Shown here one piece after another: positions 55,032 to 63,642 of a stretch of 64,000 bases of DNA; position 1 is the first letter of the stretch, and each line of letters begins with the position of its first letter. Made by a program: the position numbers and the translations under genes. The notes under the pieces were generated by a model. That model was not told the DNA's origin. It did not search any database and worked only from the letters and a program-made list of their open reading frames with translations. Origin of the DNA: Citromicrobium bathyomarinum (GTDB lineage: Bacteria; Pseudomonadota; Alphaproteobacteria; Sphingomonadales; Sphingomonadaceae); contig CP155577.1 in the NCBI GenBank assembly GCA_001306305.2, forward strand, positions 310,001 through 374,000, in the 5' to 3' direction.

Positions 55032-56184
55032 GTTCTGCGCCCTCCTTTTCGAGCTCGGCTTTCAGCAGGAAGGCGTTGGCAGTTGCGATCTGCTGGCCCG
55101 GCTCAAGCCCGGACAGGATCGTCACCATTCCAGCGGAACGGCTGCCAGTTTCTACCGCGCGCGCCTGGAAGCCGCGACGCGTTCGGACAAACACGACGTC
55201 GCGTCCCTCGAACGCCTGCACTGCATCTTCAGGAACCGCGATAAGGGTCTGATCCACTTCTCCCGAAGGGCGGATACGAGCCTGAAGGAACGAGCCAGGC
55301 TGAAGACCTGGAACAGCGCGCGAGATGCTGAGAACAGCTGTCGCGCTTCGGCTTTCAGGATCGAGCGAAGGCGTGACAGAGCGTACGCGCGCGCCGATCT
55401 CGCGACCATCGCCAACAATCAGTGCTGCCTCATCGCCGGGCTGGATGCGCGAGGCATCTTCCGAAGGTAGTGCGACTTCGACCTGGAGACCGTTCGGATT
55501 GACGATCTGATACAGTTCCTCGCCGGCATCGACGAAGGAGCCGAGTACGATCGGCGCAGCCGTGACGCGTCCGGATAGGGGACTAGTGACGGCGAGCGAC
55601 CGACCGTCACCGCTTACCCCGGCAGCGCTGACCGCGGCCTGGGCCCGGTTAAGCTCGGAACGGGCAACATCGAGGTTGGCACGGGCAGCTTCGAGATCCT
55701 GCCGGGCAGTTACATTCGCTTCGAAAAGGCGACGTTCACGATCAAATGCCGACGACAGTTCGGTCACGCGAGCACGAGCTGCACTGAGCTGCGAGGCGAG
55801 CGCAGCAGCATCGGCGCTTTCAATCCGTGCAACGGTCTCGCCCTGGCGGACATAATCACCAAGCGTCTTGCCCACAGTGCGTACCACACCCGATGCGCGC
55901 GCATCGATACGCGCACTTGCGGTCGGACTAGCGGCTATCGTGGCCGGAAATACCAGGTCGACGGATGCACCATAACGTACAGTACCGATTACAATTTCGG
56001 CAGCCCGAATCTGTTCTTCGCCGATCAGAACGAGGCCCTCTGGCAATTCTGTGTCGGCTGCTTCTTCGACGCCACCGGTTTCGACTTCACTGTCAGGCCA
56101 GAGCATCAGCAGCAAAGCTGCAGCGAGAATGACGATTCCGGCGATGATCGCCAGTTTCTTGCGGTTCATTTGAATATTCCTCAT
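55021..56184 (-). CDS. czcB: RND periplasmic adaptor CzcB
   Basis: 387-residue membrane-fusion protein with one N-terminal helix, an acidic linker, the lipoyl/hairpin region (RIDARASGVVRTVGKTLGDYV, RESADAAALASQL coiled coil) and a beta-barrel ending LKAELEKEGAEHGH. An ATG at 56169 (MNRKKLAI) is an alternative to the one at 56184. It overlaps czcC by 4 bp and czcA by 11 bp. Confidence 0.93.
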   Translation of the reverse strand: MRNIQMNRKKLAIIAGIVILAAALLLMLWPDSEVETGGVEEAADTELPEGLVLIGEEQIRAAEIVIGTVRYGASVDLVFPATIAASPTASARIDARASGVVRTVGKTLGDYVRQGETVARIESADAAALASQLSAARARVTELSSAFDRERRLFEANVTARQDLEAARANLDVARSELNRAQAAVSAAGVSGDGRSLAVTSPLSGRVTAAPIVLGSFVDAGEELYQIVNPNGLQVEVALPSEDASRIQPGDEAALIVGDGREIGARVRSVTPSLDPESRSATAVLSISRAVPGLQPGSFLQARIRPSGEVDQTLIAVPEDAVQAFEGRDVVFVRTRRGFQARAVETGSRSAGMVTILSGLEPGQQIATANAFLLKAELEKEGAEHGH

Positions 56185-57434
56185 TGTGCGGCCAGCCGGA
56201 TCAATTCGGCAGCAGCCTGCCCCCGGTCCTGCTGGGCAGCGATCAAGGCTTCACGAATTGCATCGCGCGCTTCGGCAGCGCTCAACACCTCGATCAACGG
56301 AAAGCGGCCGTTGCGGTAGCCGATGCGGACAAGCCGCAGCGCCTCTTCGGCCTGGGGCAGCGATGTCCGGGAAAGCGTTTCGACGCGCGCCTCAGCAGCG
56401 AGATACTGCGCCCGCGCCCGGGTTACTGATTGTTCAAAATCCGCCAGTGCCACGGCCTCGCGTGCATTTGCGGCTCGAAGCCTCGCTTCTGCAGCCGCGA
56501 TATTGCCCTGATTGCGATTGCTGAACGGAAGCGGGATCGAGACGCCTACAAGGAATGCGCTGTCGTTGCTTTCTTCGAAACGGCGCACACCGGCGGAGAC
56601 GACCGGATCGGGAACGCGCAAGCTGCGCTCACGATCGATATCTGCCGCAGCAGCCCTGCTTTCAGCGCGCGCCACCCGCAACTGGAGCCCGCTCGCCGCA
56701 GCCAGTGCAGCTCCAGGTGGCCGGATGTCCGGAAAGTCCGCCGGGACTACAGGGGGCACGTCCTGAACGCCCCAGAGAGAAGCGAGAGCAGTGCGCGTCG
56801 CGAGACTGGCCGCTTGAGACGCTTGCAATTCGGCGCGCGCCTCTGCCAGGGCCGCCTCTGCACGCAAGGCGCGCAAAGGTGGCTCACGGCCTACTTCGAC
56901 CAGCAGTCCTGCAATGCGGGCGAGCTCTTCGTTCCGTTCGACCACATCGCGGGCCAGTTCCACGCGCGATGCAGCGGCCGCCGCTGCGACATATCGCTCG
57001 CGGACGAGGTAGCCGAGTTCGACATCGGACAGGTCGGCGCGAAGGTTTGCAAGCTGTGCTTGCGCCCGGGCAGCTTCGACCCGGGCCCCCCGCTTGTTGC
57101 CAAGTTCAAGGCGCTGCCCCACCGCAAGCGTGTATTCGGTAGCCCGCAGTCCGGAAAAAGCGCCGCTTCCGGCGATATTCTCGACCTCGAGCGAAACTTC
57201 GGGGTTCGGTCGGAGACGCGCCTGCCTGACGAGCGAGCGAGCGGCATCCGCTTCGGCGCGCGGTCCCACCATACGCGGGTTCGCGGAGATTGCATCGACT
57301 TCGCCCGTTACACCTGAGCGGCTCAGCGCGTCTTCAAGCGTCAGAAGCTCCTGCTCCTGCGCGGCCACGGACGTGGCTGTTGCGACGAGAAACAACCCTG
57401 CAATCAGGGTGTCTCGCCAATAAATGGCTGACAT
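56181..57434 (-). CDS. czcC: TolC-family outer-membrane protein CzcC
   Basis: 417-residue outer-membrane channel. Signal peptide to TSVAAQE, the CzcC-type LTLEDALSRSGVTGEVDAIS start, helical repeats with NPEVSLEVENIAGSG and PLPFSNRNQGNIAAAEARL, and a QAEEALRLVRIGYRNGRFPLIEVLSA end. The ATG at 57434 lies 64 bp after the small His-rich protein. It forms a czcCBA operon read leftward. Confidence 0.93.
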   Translation of the reverse strand: MSAIYWRDTLIAGLFLVATATSVAAQEQELLTLEDALSRSGVTGEVDAISANPRMVGPRAEADAARSLVRQARLRPNPEVSLEVENIAGSGAFSGLRATEYTLAVGQRLELGNKRGARVEAARAQAQLANLRADLSDVELGYLVRERYVAAAAAASRVELARDVVERNEELARIAGLLVEVGREPPLRALRAEAALAEARAELQASQAASLATRTALASLWGVQDVPPVVPADFPDIRPPGAALAAASGLQLRVARAESRAAAADIDRERSLRVPDPVVSAGVRRFEESNDSAFLVGVSIPLPFSNRNQGNIAAAEARLRAANAREAVALADFEQSVTRARAQYLAAEARVETLSRTSLPQAEEALRLVRIGYRNGRFPLIEVLSAAEARDAIREALIAAQQDRGQAAAELIRLAAQ

Positions 57435-57498
57435 TTTGGAAGAATTCCTCTGCTAACAATCGAACGGGCGCTGCACCGGGGCAGCGCAACGACGATTG

Positions 57499-57870
57499 TC
57501 AGTCGCGAGGAGGACGTTTCAGTCGGGTACTGACATCCGAGACGGATGCCGCAACAGGAGGCGCTGCAAGAATGACCGACGCAAGTGGAACCTGTTCTTT
57601 GTGGATTCCGCCAGCAAAGCTCGCGCCGTGATGACAATGACCATGACCGCAAACGCCGTGTTGATCGGCTGGCACTTCGGGATCGCCCTGATCGCCATCG
57701 ACATCTGAGGTTGCCGATCCCTCGTCAGCTGCAATCCATGCCGCCGCATCGCCCGGAGCCACTTCCGAGCCGCAGGCAGCTGCATCCGCCGCAGTCGCAA
57801 AGATCATCGCGACCAGCATGAGCAGGACGACGAGCGGGTTGAGGACAAGGCGGCGATAACTGTAAGTCAT
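57499..57870 (-). CDS. CzcI-like small secreted His/Cys protein
   Basis: 123 residues; an N-terminal helix/signal (VVLLMLVAMIFATAADA) leads to an acidic mature part with CGSEVAPGD and HGVCGHGHCHHG, a clear metal-binding patch. It occupies the place of czcI upstream of czcC. CzcI-type proteins are thought to modulate the pump. Sequence similarity to classical CzcI is not obvious. Confidence 0.75.
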   Translation of the reverse strand: MTYSYRRLVLNPLVVLLMLVAMIFATAADAAACGSEVAPGDAAAWIAADEGSATSDVDGDQGDPEVPADQHGVCGHGHCHHGASFAGGIHKEQVPLASVILAAPPVAASVSDVSTRLKRPPRD

Positions 57871-57941
57871 GAATTTGGGCCGCCATTAGCAAAGACAAAC
57901 CGAGCTGCCTAGTGTAATATTCTGTCAGCGTAGATCCATTA

Positions 57942-57960
57942 TTGTGATACTATAACACAA
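57942..57960. promoter_or_regulatory. Operator-like palindrome upstream of czc genes
   Basis: TTGTGATACTATAACACAA has TTGTG/CACAA arms around an AT core, 72 bp before the czcI-like ATG. Its minus strand contains TTATAGTAT, a possible -10. It lies in the most AT-rich stretch (57900-57960) of the right cargo edge. The rest of 57871-58118 shows nothing recognisable. Confidence 0.5.
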
Positions 57961-58118
57961 CACCAGTGCTCTTATATTGTCGAAGGAGGACCCGGCGGGG
58001 GCGTAAAGCCAGGCGAATTTGCATCGGACTGCAAGAGGCAGCTGGCCTACCGCACGAAACAAGAACCAATTAGCGCGCCAGCGACATAATCGTCGCCGGC
58101 GCGTAGCAAGTTCGACGT

Positions 58119-59060
58119 TCAATCATATCGTTTTGGGATGCTTGCACCCAAGCTGCGCCGGTCAACGACGGTGATACGCCGGGCCTTGGCGTCAATCACT
58201 AGACGCTCAAGAACGCCATTGCCGGGAAGCGCGACCACATAGCGCGGATTCATCTGAAGCATCTGCTCATTGCGCTTGAACCCGGCTCGTGCCCCCAGCC
58301 GTCTGTCGAGTGAAAATACCAATTGCTGTATATCGTGCCGTTCGGCCCAGCTGGCCGCAAGCCGATCAACGCCTTTGGTGTCGCCGCCGTGCACCAGAAA
58401 CATGTCGGGCACATGATCACGTACCTTGTCGAGCGTTGACCAGACCTTGGAGGCGAAAGCCTTGGCGTCTTCCGCGGTGGCAAACGAAGACCGGCCACCG
58501 GAAAAGACGATTGGCGTGCCTTGCGGTGTATTGGCATCCCGGCGGCGCTCTGCACGAGCCCGCAGGAAGTCACGTGCATTGACGACAGCGGACGTCATAT
58601 GGGCAGCGTGGTTCGAACGCGAACCGGTCGTGGGACGCCAGGACGATCCGATCTCTTCAAGATAGAGCGTAGCGGCGGTTTCGCGCATTTTCTCGAATGC
58701 GACCATGCTGGCTTCGGCGGCCTGGGCACGTTCGACCTGCTCTTCCAGATTGCTCGTGTGTACTTCCGAGCCGTCGGCAGAAGCTAGCAATGCTCGAATT
58801 TCGTCGCTGGCGCGGTCGAGCCGCGAAGACTTCCGACTTGCTGCACGGTGGAAGAGATTGACGAAACCCCAGGCGATATCCTCGGCATCCGCCTCCAGGG
58901 CCGTGTCGGAAAAGATCGCGAAGAGGTCGGACCATACGGCGCCAAGCGTCTGCTCGATCGCGTCCTCGCACGGAAAGTCGGTCTGGTTGAAGGGGGCCGG
59001 CCTGATGCTGAGGCCTGAAAGGTCAAGGCCGCTCAATTGATCAATGAAGCTGTCGTACAT
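58119..59060 (-). CDS. DUF2493 (SLOG-like) domain protein
   Basis: 313-residue cytoplasmic protein. The N-terminal half is helical (from MYDSFIDQLSGLDLSGLSI) and may coil (SNLEEQVERAQAAEASMV). The C-terminal DUF2493 part has PIVFSGGRSSFATAEDAKAF, DMFLVHGGDTKGVDRLAASWAE and LDRRLGARAGFKRNEQML, a nucleotide-binding Rossmann-like fold of the SLOG superfamily. Common on conjugative elements; role unknown. The ATG at 59060 follows ATCAGGAGACACCCC, like other minus-strand backbone genes. Confidence 0.88.
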   Translation of the reverse strand: MYDSFIDQLSGLDLSGLSIRPAPFNQTDFPCEDAIEQTLGAVWSDLFAIFSDTALEADAEDIAWGFVNLFHRAASRKSSRLDRASDEIRALLASADGSEVHTSNLEEQVERAQAAEASMVAFEKMRETAATLYLEEIGSSWRPTTGSRSNHAAHMTSAVVNARDFLRARAERRRDANTPQGTPIVFSGGRSSFATAEDAKAFASKVWSTLDKVRDHVPDMFLVHGGDTKGVDRLAASWAERHDIQQLVFSLDRRLGARAGFKRNEQMLQMNPRYVVALPGNGVLERLVIDAKARRITVVDRRSLGASIPKRYD

Positions 59061-59171
59061 GGGGTGTCTCCTGATCGCGCGGACATGGAGAGGAGGCACC
59101 ATTGCCTCGGCCCTGTCCGCCGGAGCCCGATCAGGGCCGGGACAAGGGGCATGACGCACCGCGTAGCGGGA

Positions 59172-59224
59172 AACCTGCGGCCCTAAGGCTGGCGCGGGCA
59201 ACACGGGCCGACGGGCCGCAGGTT
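59172..59224. repeat. Perfect 12-bp inverted repeat in DUF2493 leader
   Basis: AACCTGCGGCCC (59172-59183) and GGGCCGCAGGTT (59213-59224) with a 29-nt loop, in the 220-bp leader 59061-59280. The whole stretch shares ordered blocks with the ssb leader (see 14868-15135), where one arm is not kept. Confidence 0.65.
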
Positions 59225-59280
59225 GCGGCGCGCCCCGACCGGCCCAAGGGCCTCTCCCGGCGGACAGGGATGAGGCAGGA

Positions 59281-59721
59281 TCAGGACCCGACGTCGCTAT
59301 CAGGGCAGGAGCGCTCGAAGATCGCTTCGCCATTCGAGAACCGACCTACCAGGCGCAGCTCGCCGAACAGGTCGATGAACCTTCCTGACACCTGGGCGAG
59401 CCAATGCCGTGCCCTCGGCACGCGCGGGTTGTAGAGATCGGCTTCCCAGTAGCGAGCGTCATCGCGCTCGGCGAGCCAGATCGCGGCGAGCCCGCAATAT
59501 GTCGATATGCCGCAATCGGCGAAGGCGTTCCGCAGGAGGATGCAATCCTCGCGGCCGCGCCATCCTTCGAAGCGTTCAAAGGAAGGAAAGGTCGCCTTCG
59601 CAGTATCGATGATCTCGTCGACGAGGCACTCGTAGGCCCAGTCGACATCTGCGTCTTCGCCGTCGTCGAGCAGACGAAAGGCAACCACGGATCCGGCCGG
59701 ATAACTGACAGAACGTCCCAT
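59281..59721 (-). CDS. Hypothetical element protein (146 residues)
   Basis: Unrecognised cytoplasmic protein. Starts MGRSVSYPAGSVVAFRLLDDG, an acidic beta-rich opening, then VDEIIDTAKATFPSFERFEGW and YCGLAAIWLAERDDARYWEADL, ending RSCPDSDVGS. Three to four cysteines and several tryptophans; no signal peptide. It starts 11 bp after the ArdC stop on the same strand and is probably in its operon. Function unknown. Confidence 0.75.
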   Translation of the reverse strand: MGRSVSYPAGSVVAFRLLDDGEDADVDWAYECLVDEIIDTAKATFPSFERFEGWRGREDCILLRNAFADCGISTYCGLAAIWLAERDDARYWEADLYNPRVPRARHWLAQVSGRFIDLFGELRLVGRFSNGEAIFERSCPDSDVGS

Positions 59722-59732
59722 CTCACTGCTCC

Positions 59733-60662
59733 TCAGGCTGCATCAGCGAGATCAATGTCGGGCTCGCTTTCGTTGGATTGGTGACCCCCAAGGTCAAGCA
59801 ACAGGCTGGCCGCTTCCTCGGCCTTGGCCGCAGCGGTCAGGATCGCGCGCTCATCCGATTTGAGGATCTTGAGCCAGGACGCGATGTAGCTGGCGTGATG
59901 GTCGAGGTGGGTGACCGGCAGACCCAGTTCTGCCCCAAGGATGGCCGAGGACAGTTCGGCGATCAGTTCTTCGGCAGCATAGGCGTCGCTGCCGAAGCGG
60001 TTCTTGAGATCGCGGTCGAGCCGCGAGGAATGCCCCGTCCAGTGCGACAGCTCGTGTGCAAGCGTCGCGTAGTAGTAATCATAGGCTTCGAAGAGTTCGG
60101 CTGGCGGCATCGTGACGCGGTCGCGCAGCGGTTCGTAGTAGGCCTGGGCACCATGATGGCGCAGGTCTGCGCCGACTTGACCGAAGAAGGCATCGAGCCG
60201 GTCTTCGCGTCCTTCAGGCTCGAGCGCGGCAACCAGCGGCTTGGGATGATAGAATGCGGGGAGGCCGTCGCACTGGTCCGCGTTGAACACGGCATAGGCC
60301 TTGAGCACGCGCCGGTTCTCGGTGTCCGTGTCGCCTTCGGCGTTCTCGACCTCCTTGGTATAGCTCTTGTAGAAGATCGCGATGGTCGATTTCTCGCCCT
60401 TGCGGACCTGTCCGCCTAGCTTCTGGCACTGGCGGTACGTCATCCAGTACGGCGAAGCGAAACCGCAGCCATCGGCCACCATCCAGAGCCAAAAGGTGTT
60501 CATTCCGCGATAAGGCGTCCCGCAGGAGCGCAAGGGCCGCGAGACGGGCACACCGCGCCACGGCTTGACCCAGGGCTTTGTGCCTTGCTCGAGCTTTTCG
60601 ATGATCGCGGCGGAGATGCGCTGGGCAGGCGATGTCGAAACGGTGCGGCGGGACTTGGTCAT
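59733..60662 (-). CDS. ardC: ArdC-like antirestriction/ssDNA-binding protein
   Basis: 309 residues. The N-terminal ArdC domain (about 10-125) contains PWVKPWRGVPVSRPLRSCGTPYRGMN and YRQCQKLGGQVRKGEKSTIAIFYK, a single-strand-DNA-binding fold. The C-terminal zincin-like part has TLAHELSHWTGHSSRLDRDL (HELSH) and AEELIAELSSAILGAELG. ArdC proteins protect incoming DNA from restriction. The ATG at 60662 follows ATCAGGAGATCTCCC. The upstream 380 bp hold a complex control region. Confidence 0.93.
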   Translation of the reverse strand: MTKSRRTVSTSPAQRISAAIIEKLEQGTKPWVKPWRGVPVSRPLRSCGTPYRGMNTFWLWMVADGCGFASPYWMTYRQCQKLGGQVRKGEKSTIAIFYKSYTKEVENAEGDTDTENRRVLKAYAVFNADQCDGLPAFYHPKPLVAALEPEGREDRLDAFFGQVGADLRHHGAQAYYEPLRDRVTMPPAELFEAYDYYYATLAHELSHWTGHSSRLDRDLKNRFGSDAYAAEELIAELSSAILGAELGLPVTHLDHHASYIASWLKILKSDERAILTAAAKAEEAASLLLDLGGHQSNESEPDIDLADAA

Positions 60663-60707
60663 GGGAGATCTCCTGATCGCCGGAACGGAGTTGTCCCGGC
60701 TCAGGAA

Positions 60708-60735
60708 GAGCAAAGCTCCCTCCTCTCTCCTTCAA
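60708..60735 (-). promoter_or_regulatory. Mini-hairpin in ardC leader
   Basis: GAGC-AAA-GCTC (60708-60718) followed by CCCTCC, TCTC and TTCAATG. The parB-like gene has AGCCC-AAA-GGGCT (63694-63706) followed by nearly the same bases. The stems differ while the loop and flank are kept. Confidence 0.5.
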
Positions 60736-60779
60736 TGATGACCGCAATGCGCCCTCAATTCGGGACGTTCAGGCTTCCT

Positions 60780-60915
60780 GCGGATGCCTGAAAGCGGCCC
60801 GGCAGCTTTGCTCCGGTAATGATTACCGCGAATGTCCGATTAGGACTCGTTTGCAGTCGGGCCGCTTTTGCAGTCGGGCCGCTTTTATCGTGTGTGTGCG
60901 ATTAGCGGACAATCA
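60780..60915 (-). promoter_or_regulatory. Repeat-rich control region upstream of ardC
   Basis: Contains a 17-bp tandem duplication TGCAGTCGGGCCGCTTT (60852-60868 and 60869-60885) and an inverted partial copy AAAGCGGCCCG (60791-60801) that can pair with either. It also holds a perfect 7-1-7 palindrome CGGTAAT-G-ATTACCG (60814-60828). This is more structure than an ordinary promoter needs. With the 60663-60780 leader it makes up most of the 377-bp gap. Confidence 0.6.
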
Positions 60916-60979
60916 GCTTTGAGGCGCTCCGACAACACGCGGAAAGGTCTGAAACGGGGGGAACGGAATGTCTAATTTG

Positions 60980-61008
60980 TTGTTTATTTTGGTCAAAGCA
61001 GACATAAA
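60980..61008 (+). promoter_or_regulatory. Sigma-70-like promoter of the GNAT gene
   Basis: TTGTTT (60980-60985), 17-nt spacer, CATAAA (61003-61008), 31 nt before the GTG start at 61040. AT-rich relative to its surroundings. Confidence 0.55.
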
Positions 61009-61039
61009 AACACCTACCAGTCAGTTTTGAGGACCTACA

Positions 61040-61468
61040 GTGAACATCGAGATCGAGCGGAACCCTTCGAAAGCTGAGGCGGACCTGCTCAGTCGCGGGA
61101 TTAAGTCATTCAACGAAGAAACCGTTCGCGATCTCGAGCCGGCCGAGGAAGAGAAGCGGTTTCACGTGATGGCTCGAGATGACGAGGGATCATTACAAGG
61201 TGGCATCCGCGCAACATGCTATTGGAATACCCTTCACATCGAACTTCTTTGGATTTCCGAGACTGCGCGCGGCAGTGGAATCGGGCGTAAGCTGATACAG
61301 AAAGCCGAGGCTTTTGCGCGCGACAATGGTTGCGAAAATGCTTTAGTTGAAACGACCAGCTGGCAGGCAAGGCCATTCTACGAAAAGAACGGCTACAACC
61401 ACATGGCGACCCTTTCCAACCGACCCAAGGGACACTCTTCGCACTATCTCAAGAAGGTGCTGATTTGA
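61040..61468 (+). CDS. GNAT-family N-acetyltransferase
   Basis: 142-residue acetyltransferase. The acetyl-CoA loop is ISETARGSGIGRKLIQKAE (RxxGxG), followed by NALVETTSWQARPFYEKNGY. Start is GTG at 61040; the next ATG is too far inside. It is the only plus-strand gene in this block, has its own promoter, and its bases are less GC-rich than its neighbours, suggesting a later arrival. No adjacent antitoxin, so it is not a typical TacT-type toxin. Substrate unknown. Confidence 0.85.
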   Translation: MNIEIERNPSKAEADLLSRGIKSFNEETVRDLEPAEEEKRFHVMARDDEGSLQGGIRATCYWNTLHIELLWISETARGSGIGRKLIQKAEAFARDNGCENALVETTSWQARPFYEKNGYNHMATLSNRPKGHSSHYLKKVLI

Positions 61469-61600
61469 TTTTCGGGCGTCCGCTTTCGAGGTAGTTTCCG
61501 CTCAAGTTAAACAACCGCGCTTAGGGTCGTTAGCCGAACGGCAGCTTTCAGCATTCAGCCACCTAAAAGCGGACCGTCTTCAACCGGCCGAAAATTTGAC

Positions 61601-61638
61601 ATGGAAAAGGCGGCCCGTCCCGATTGGGACGGACCGCC
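61601..61638 (-). terminator. Rho-independent terminator after parB-like gene
   Basis: On the minus strand GGCGG-U-CCGTCCC pairs with GGGACGG-G-CCGCC around a 4-nt loop (61622-61625), followed by TTTTCC. The plus-strand C61614/A61633 mismatch is a U-G pair in minus RNA. Same design as the terminators at 13814 and 14429. Confidence 0.85.
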
Positions 61639-61668
61639 CGCCGAGTGACCTAGACCTGTCAGGAGGGG

Positions 61669-63642
61669 TCAGGCAGCCTGCTCGGCAATTTCGTCAGTCG
61701 CGTCGTCGCTGACCGGCTCGTCACCTTCAGCGGCAACCGGTGCGACCTGCTCGGAACCGGCGAAACGCATCATCGGCGGAACCCAAGCCTGTGCCCGTTC
61801 CTTGACCTCGGCCTCACCGATGAAGTTGCCGGAGAATATGCGCTCGGCAGCGCTCGCCAGTTCGGCCTTCTTCGATGCGGCATAGCGACTGACGAGTTCG
61901 GGACCACCGGCGGCATCGAGCGCCTCGAGCGTGCGAGCCTTGGCCACACGATCGAAGTAGTTCGCCGCCGTGGGACGCCACCAGTGTGCGGTCTCGATTT
62001 CGAGCAGTGAGCCCAGCTCCTCGTGCAGTGGCACCGAGCGCTCCCCTTGGCAGGCAAGGCTGGCAACCAGAGTGCGCGAGACGACATGGCCAAGCCAGTC
62101 CGAGCGTGCCTCGTCGGAAAGCGCCCGGAACCTGGCAAACCGCTCGACATCGCTTTCACCAGCACGCCAGCTTTCATCGAGCGACCCGGCGAACTCGGCC
62201 AAGGCAGCGCTCGCCGGTGCATCCTTGGCCTCGAACCCGGTGACAGGCCCAGCCGCAACCGATCCGACCAGCGTCGACGCATTCTTGGCGCGCCAGTCGT
62301 GTCCATCTGCATCTGCGAGCGTGAAGACCATGAAGTCGAGCGCCAGTGCCGGATCGTTGGCGAGGTGGATCGCCAGGATATCGCGGCGCTGCATGGCCAG
62401 TTCGTCGAGTAGGCGTTGCGACAGCGAACTTCCTTTGGGCTTTGCCGCGCCACTTTCCTCGATGGCCTCGACAACGCCTTCGTCAGCGATGACTTCGGTT
62501 TCGGTGTAGTACTGTGGGACCAAGGTCGGCTCGCCATTGCGCGAGAGGACGAGGAAGGCGCCGGCCTCCGGTTTCAGTTCGTCGGCGAGTACCGGCGGCC
62601 GGTCATTGATCGCGCGCATGGCGCGGTCGATGACGACGAGTTCCTGTTCTGCCTTGGCGACCTGGTCCTCATCGCTTTCCTCGTCTTCGAGCACGGCGGC
62701 GACGCGGTCGCAGTCGGCCTCGAGCTCGCCGAGCTCCTGCACTTCCCGGTCGGTCATTGGCGCAGGCTCGCAGGGCAAGCGATTGAGGCCGTCGACAAGG
62801 TCATGACTGACATAGGTGCCAAGCGTCGGCCGAACCCAGGCAAGGCCATATTCGATCGCGACCTTTTCTGCGGCTTCTTCCATGGCCTTGTGTGCGAGGT
62901 CCTCGAGCAGCGCGACATCGATCCAGCTTTCGCTGGCATCGTCGTCGAACAGTTCGCGTTCGATCCGGCCACCCGCAGTGAGGTAGGCATCGCGTCCGAC
63001 GAGAACCGCTCGCGGATCGGAGCCACGAACAGTTGCGTCGAGCACCATGCGGCGGATCGTGTCAGGCGTGATCTGGTACCAGGCGTCCTGCAGCTCGGCA
63101 TAGACATGCGCTTGGCGCTCCACGTCGGAGATCGCGCCGTAGGCTTTGGCCATGTCGAGCGTAATCGTGCCTTCGGCGAGCGCTTCGAAGACGCAGGGTG
63201 CGAGACTTGCTAAGCGCAGACGCCCTTCGACGAATCGGACGGTGAGGCCGAAGCGGCGCGCCACGTCTTCGGTGGTAGCGCCTGCCTCGATGATCGCCGC
63301 GAAAGCCTGCGCTTCGTCGGCCGGGTTCATCGCGAGACGCTGGAAGTTCTCGGCAAGGCTGGCCTCGCGAACTTCGCTTTCCTCGCCTTCGATGACGAGG
63401 CAGGTGACCTCATGGCTTTCGGACAAGGGGCCCTCTTCGGCCAGTGCCTGCAGCGCGGCGAGACGCCGGCCGCCGGCCTCGACCTCGAACTTGCCGCGCT
63501 TTCCTTTGCGCACGACGAGGTTCTGCAGCAGACCGCGCGCACCAATGTCTGCCCGCAGCTGGAGGTCAGCCAGCACATCGCTCGACTTGCGAACGTTGCG
63601 CGGGCTCGGGACGAGCTTCTTCAAGGGAATCGACTGGATCAT
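61669..63642 (-). CDS. Large ParB/RepB-family protein
   Basis: 657 residues, twice the length of a partition ParB. N-terminal ParB domain: IPLKKLVPSPRNVRKS, GLLQNLVVRKGKRGKFEVEAGGRRLAAL and SLAENFQRLAMNPADEAQAFAA. A KorB-like HTH follows (GATTEDVARRFGLTVRFVEGRLRLASL). The long acidic C-terminal half (300-657) is typical of ParB-like proteins on conjugative elements. No parA is beside it, so transcriptional control or a nuclease-like function is as likely as partition. The ATG at 63642 follows ATCAGGAGAACACCC. Confidence 0.9.
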   Translation of the reverse strand: MIQSIPLKKLVPSPRNVRKSSDVLADLQLRADIGARGLLQNLVVRKGKRGKFEVEAGGRRLAALQALAEEGPLSESHEVTCLVIEGEESEVREASLAENFQRLAMNPADEAQAFAAIIEAGATTEDVARRFGLTVRFVEGRLRLASLAPCVFEALAEGTITLDMAKAYGAISDVERQAHVYAELQDAWYQITPDTIRRMVLDATVRGSDPRAVLVGRDAYLTAGGRIERELFDDDASESWIDVALLEDLAHKAMEEAAEKVAIEYGLAWVRPTLGTYVSHDLVDGLNRLPCEPAPMTDREVQELGELEADCDRVAAVLEDEESDEDQVAKAEQELVVIDRAMRAINDRPPVLADELKPEAGAFLVLSRNGEPTLVPQYYTETEVIADEGVVEAIEESGAAKPKGSSLSQRLLDELAMQRRDILAIHLANDPALALDFMVFTLADADGHDWRAKNASTLVGSVAAGPVTGFEAKDAPASAALAEFAGSLDESWRAGESDVERFARFRALSDEARSDWLGHVVSRTLVASLACQGERSVPLHEELGSLLEIETAHWWRPTAANYFDRVAKARTLEALDAAGGPELVSRYAASKKAELASAAERIFSGNFIGEAEVKERAQAWVPPMMRFAGSEQVAPVAAEGDEPVSDDATDEIAEQAA

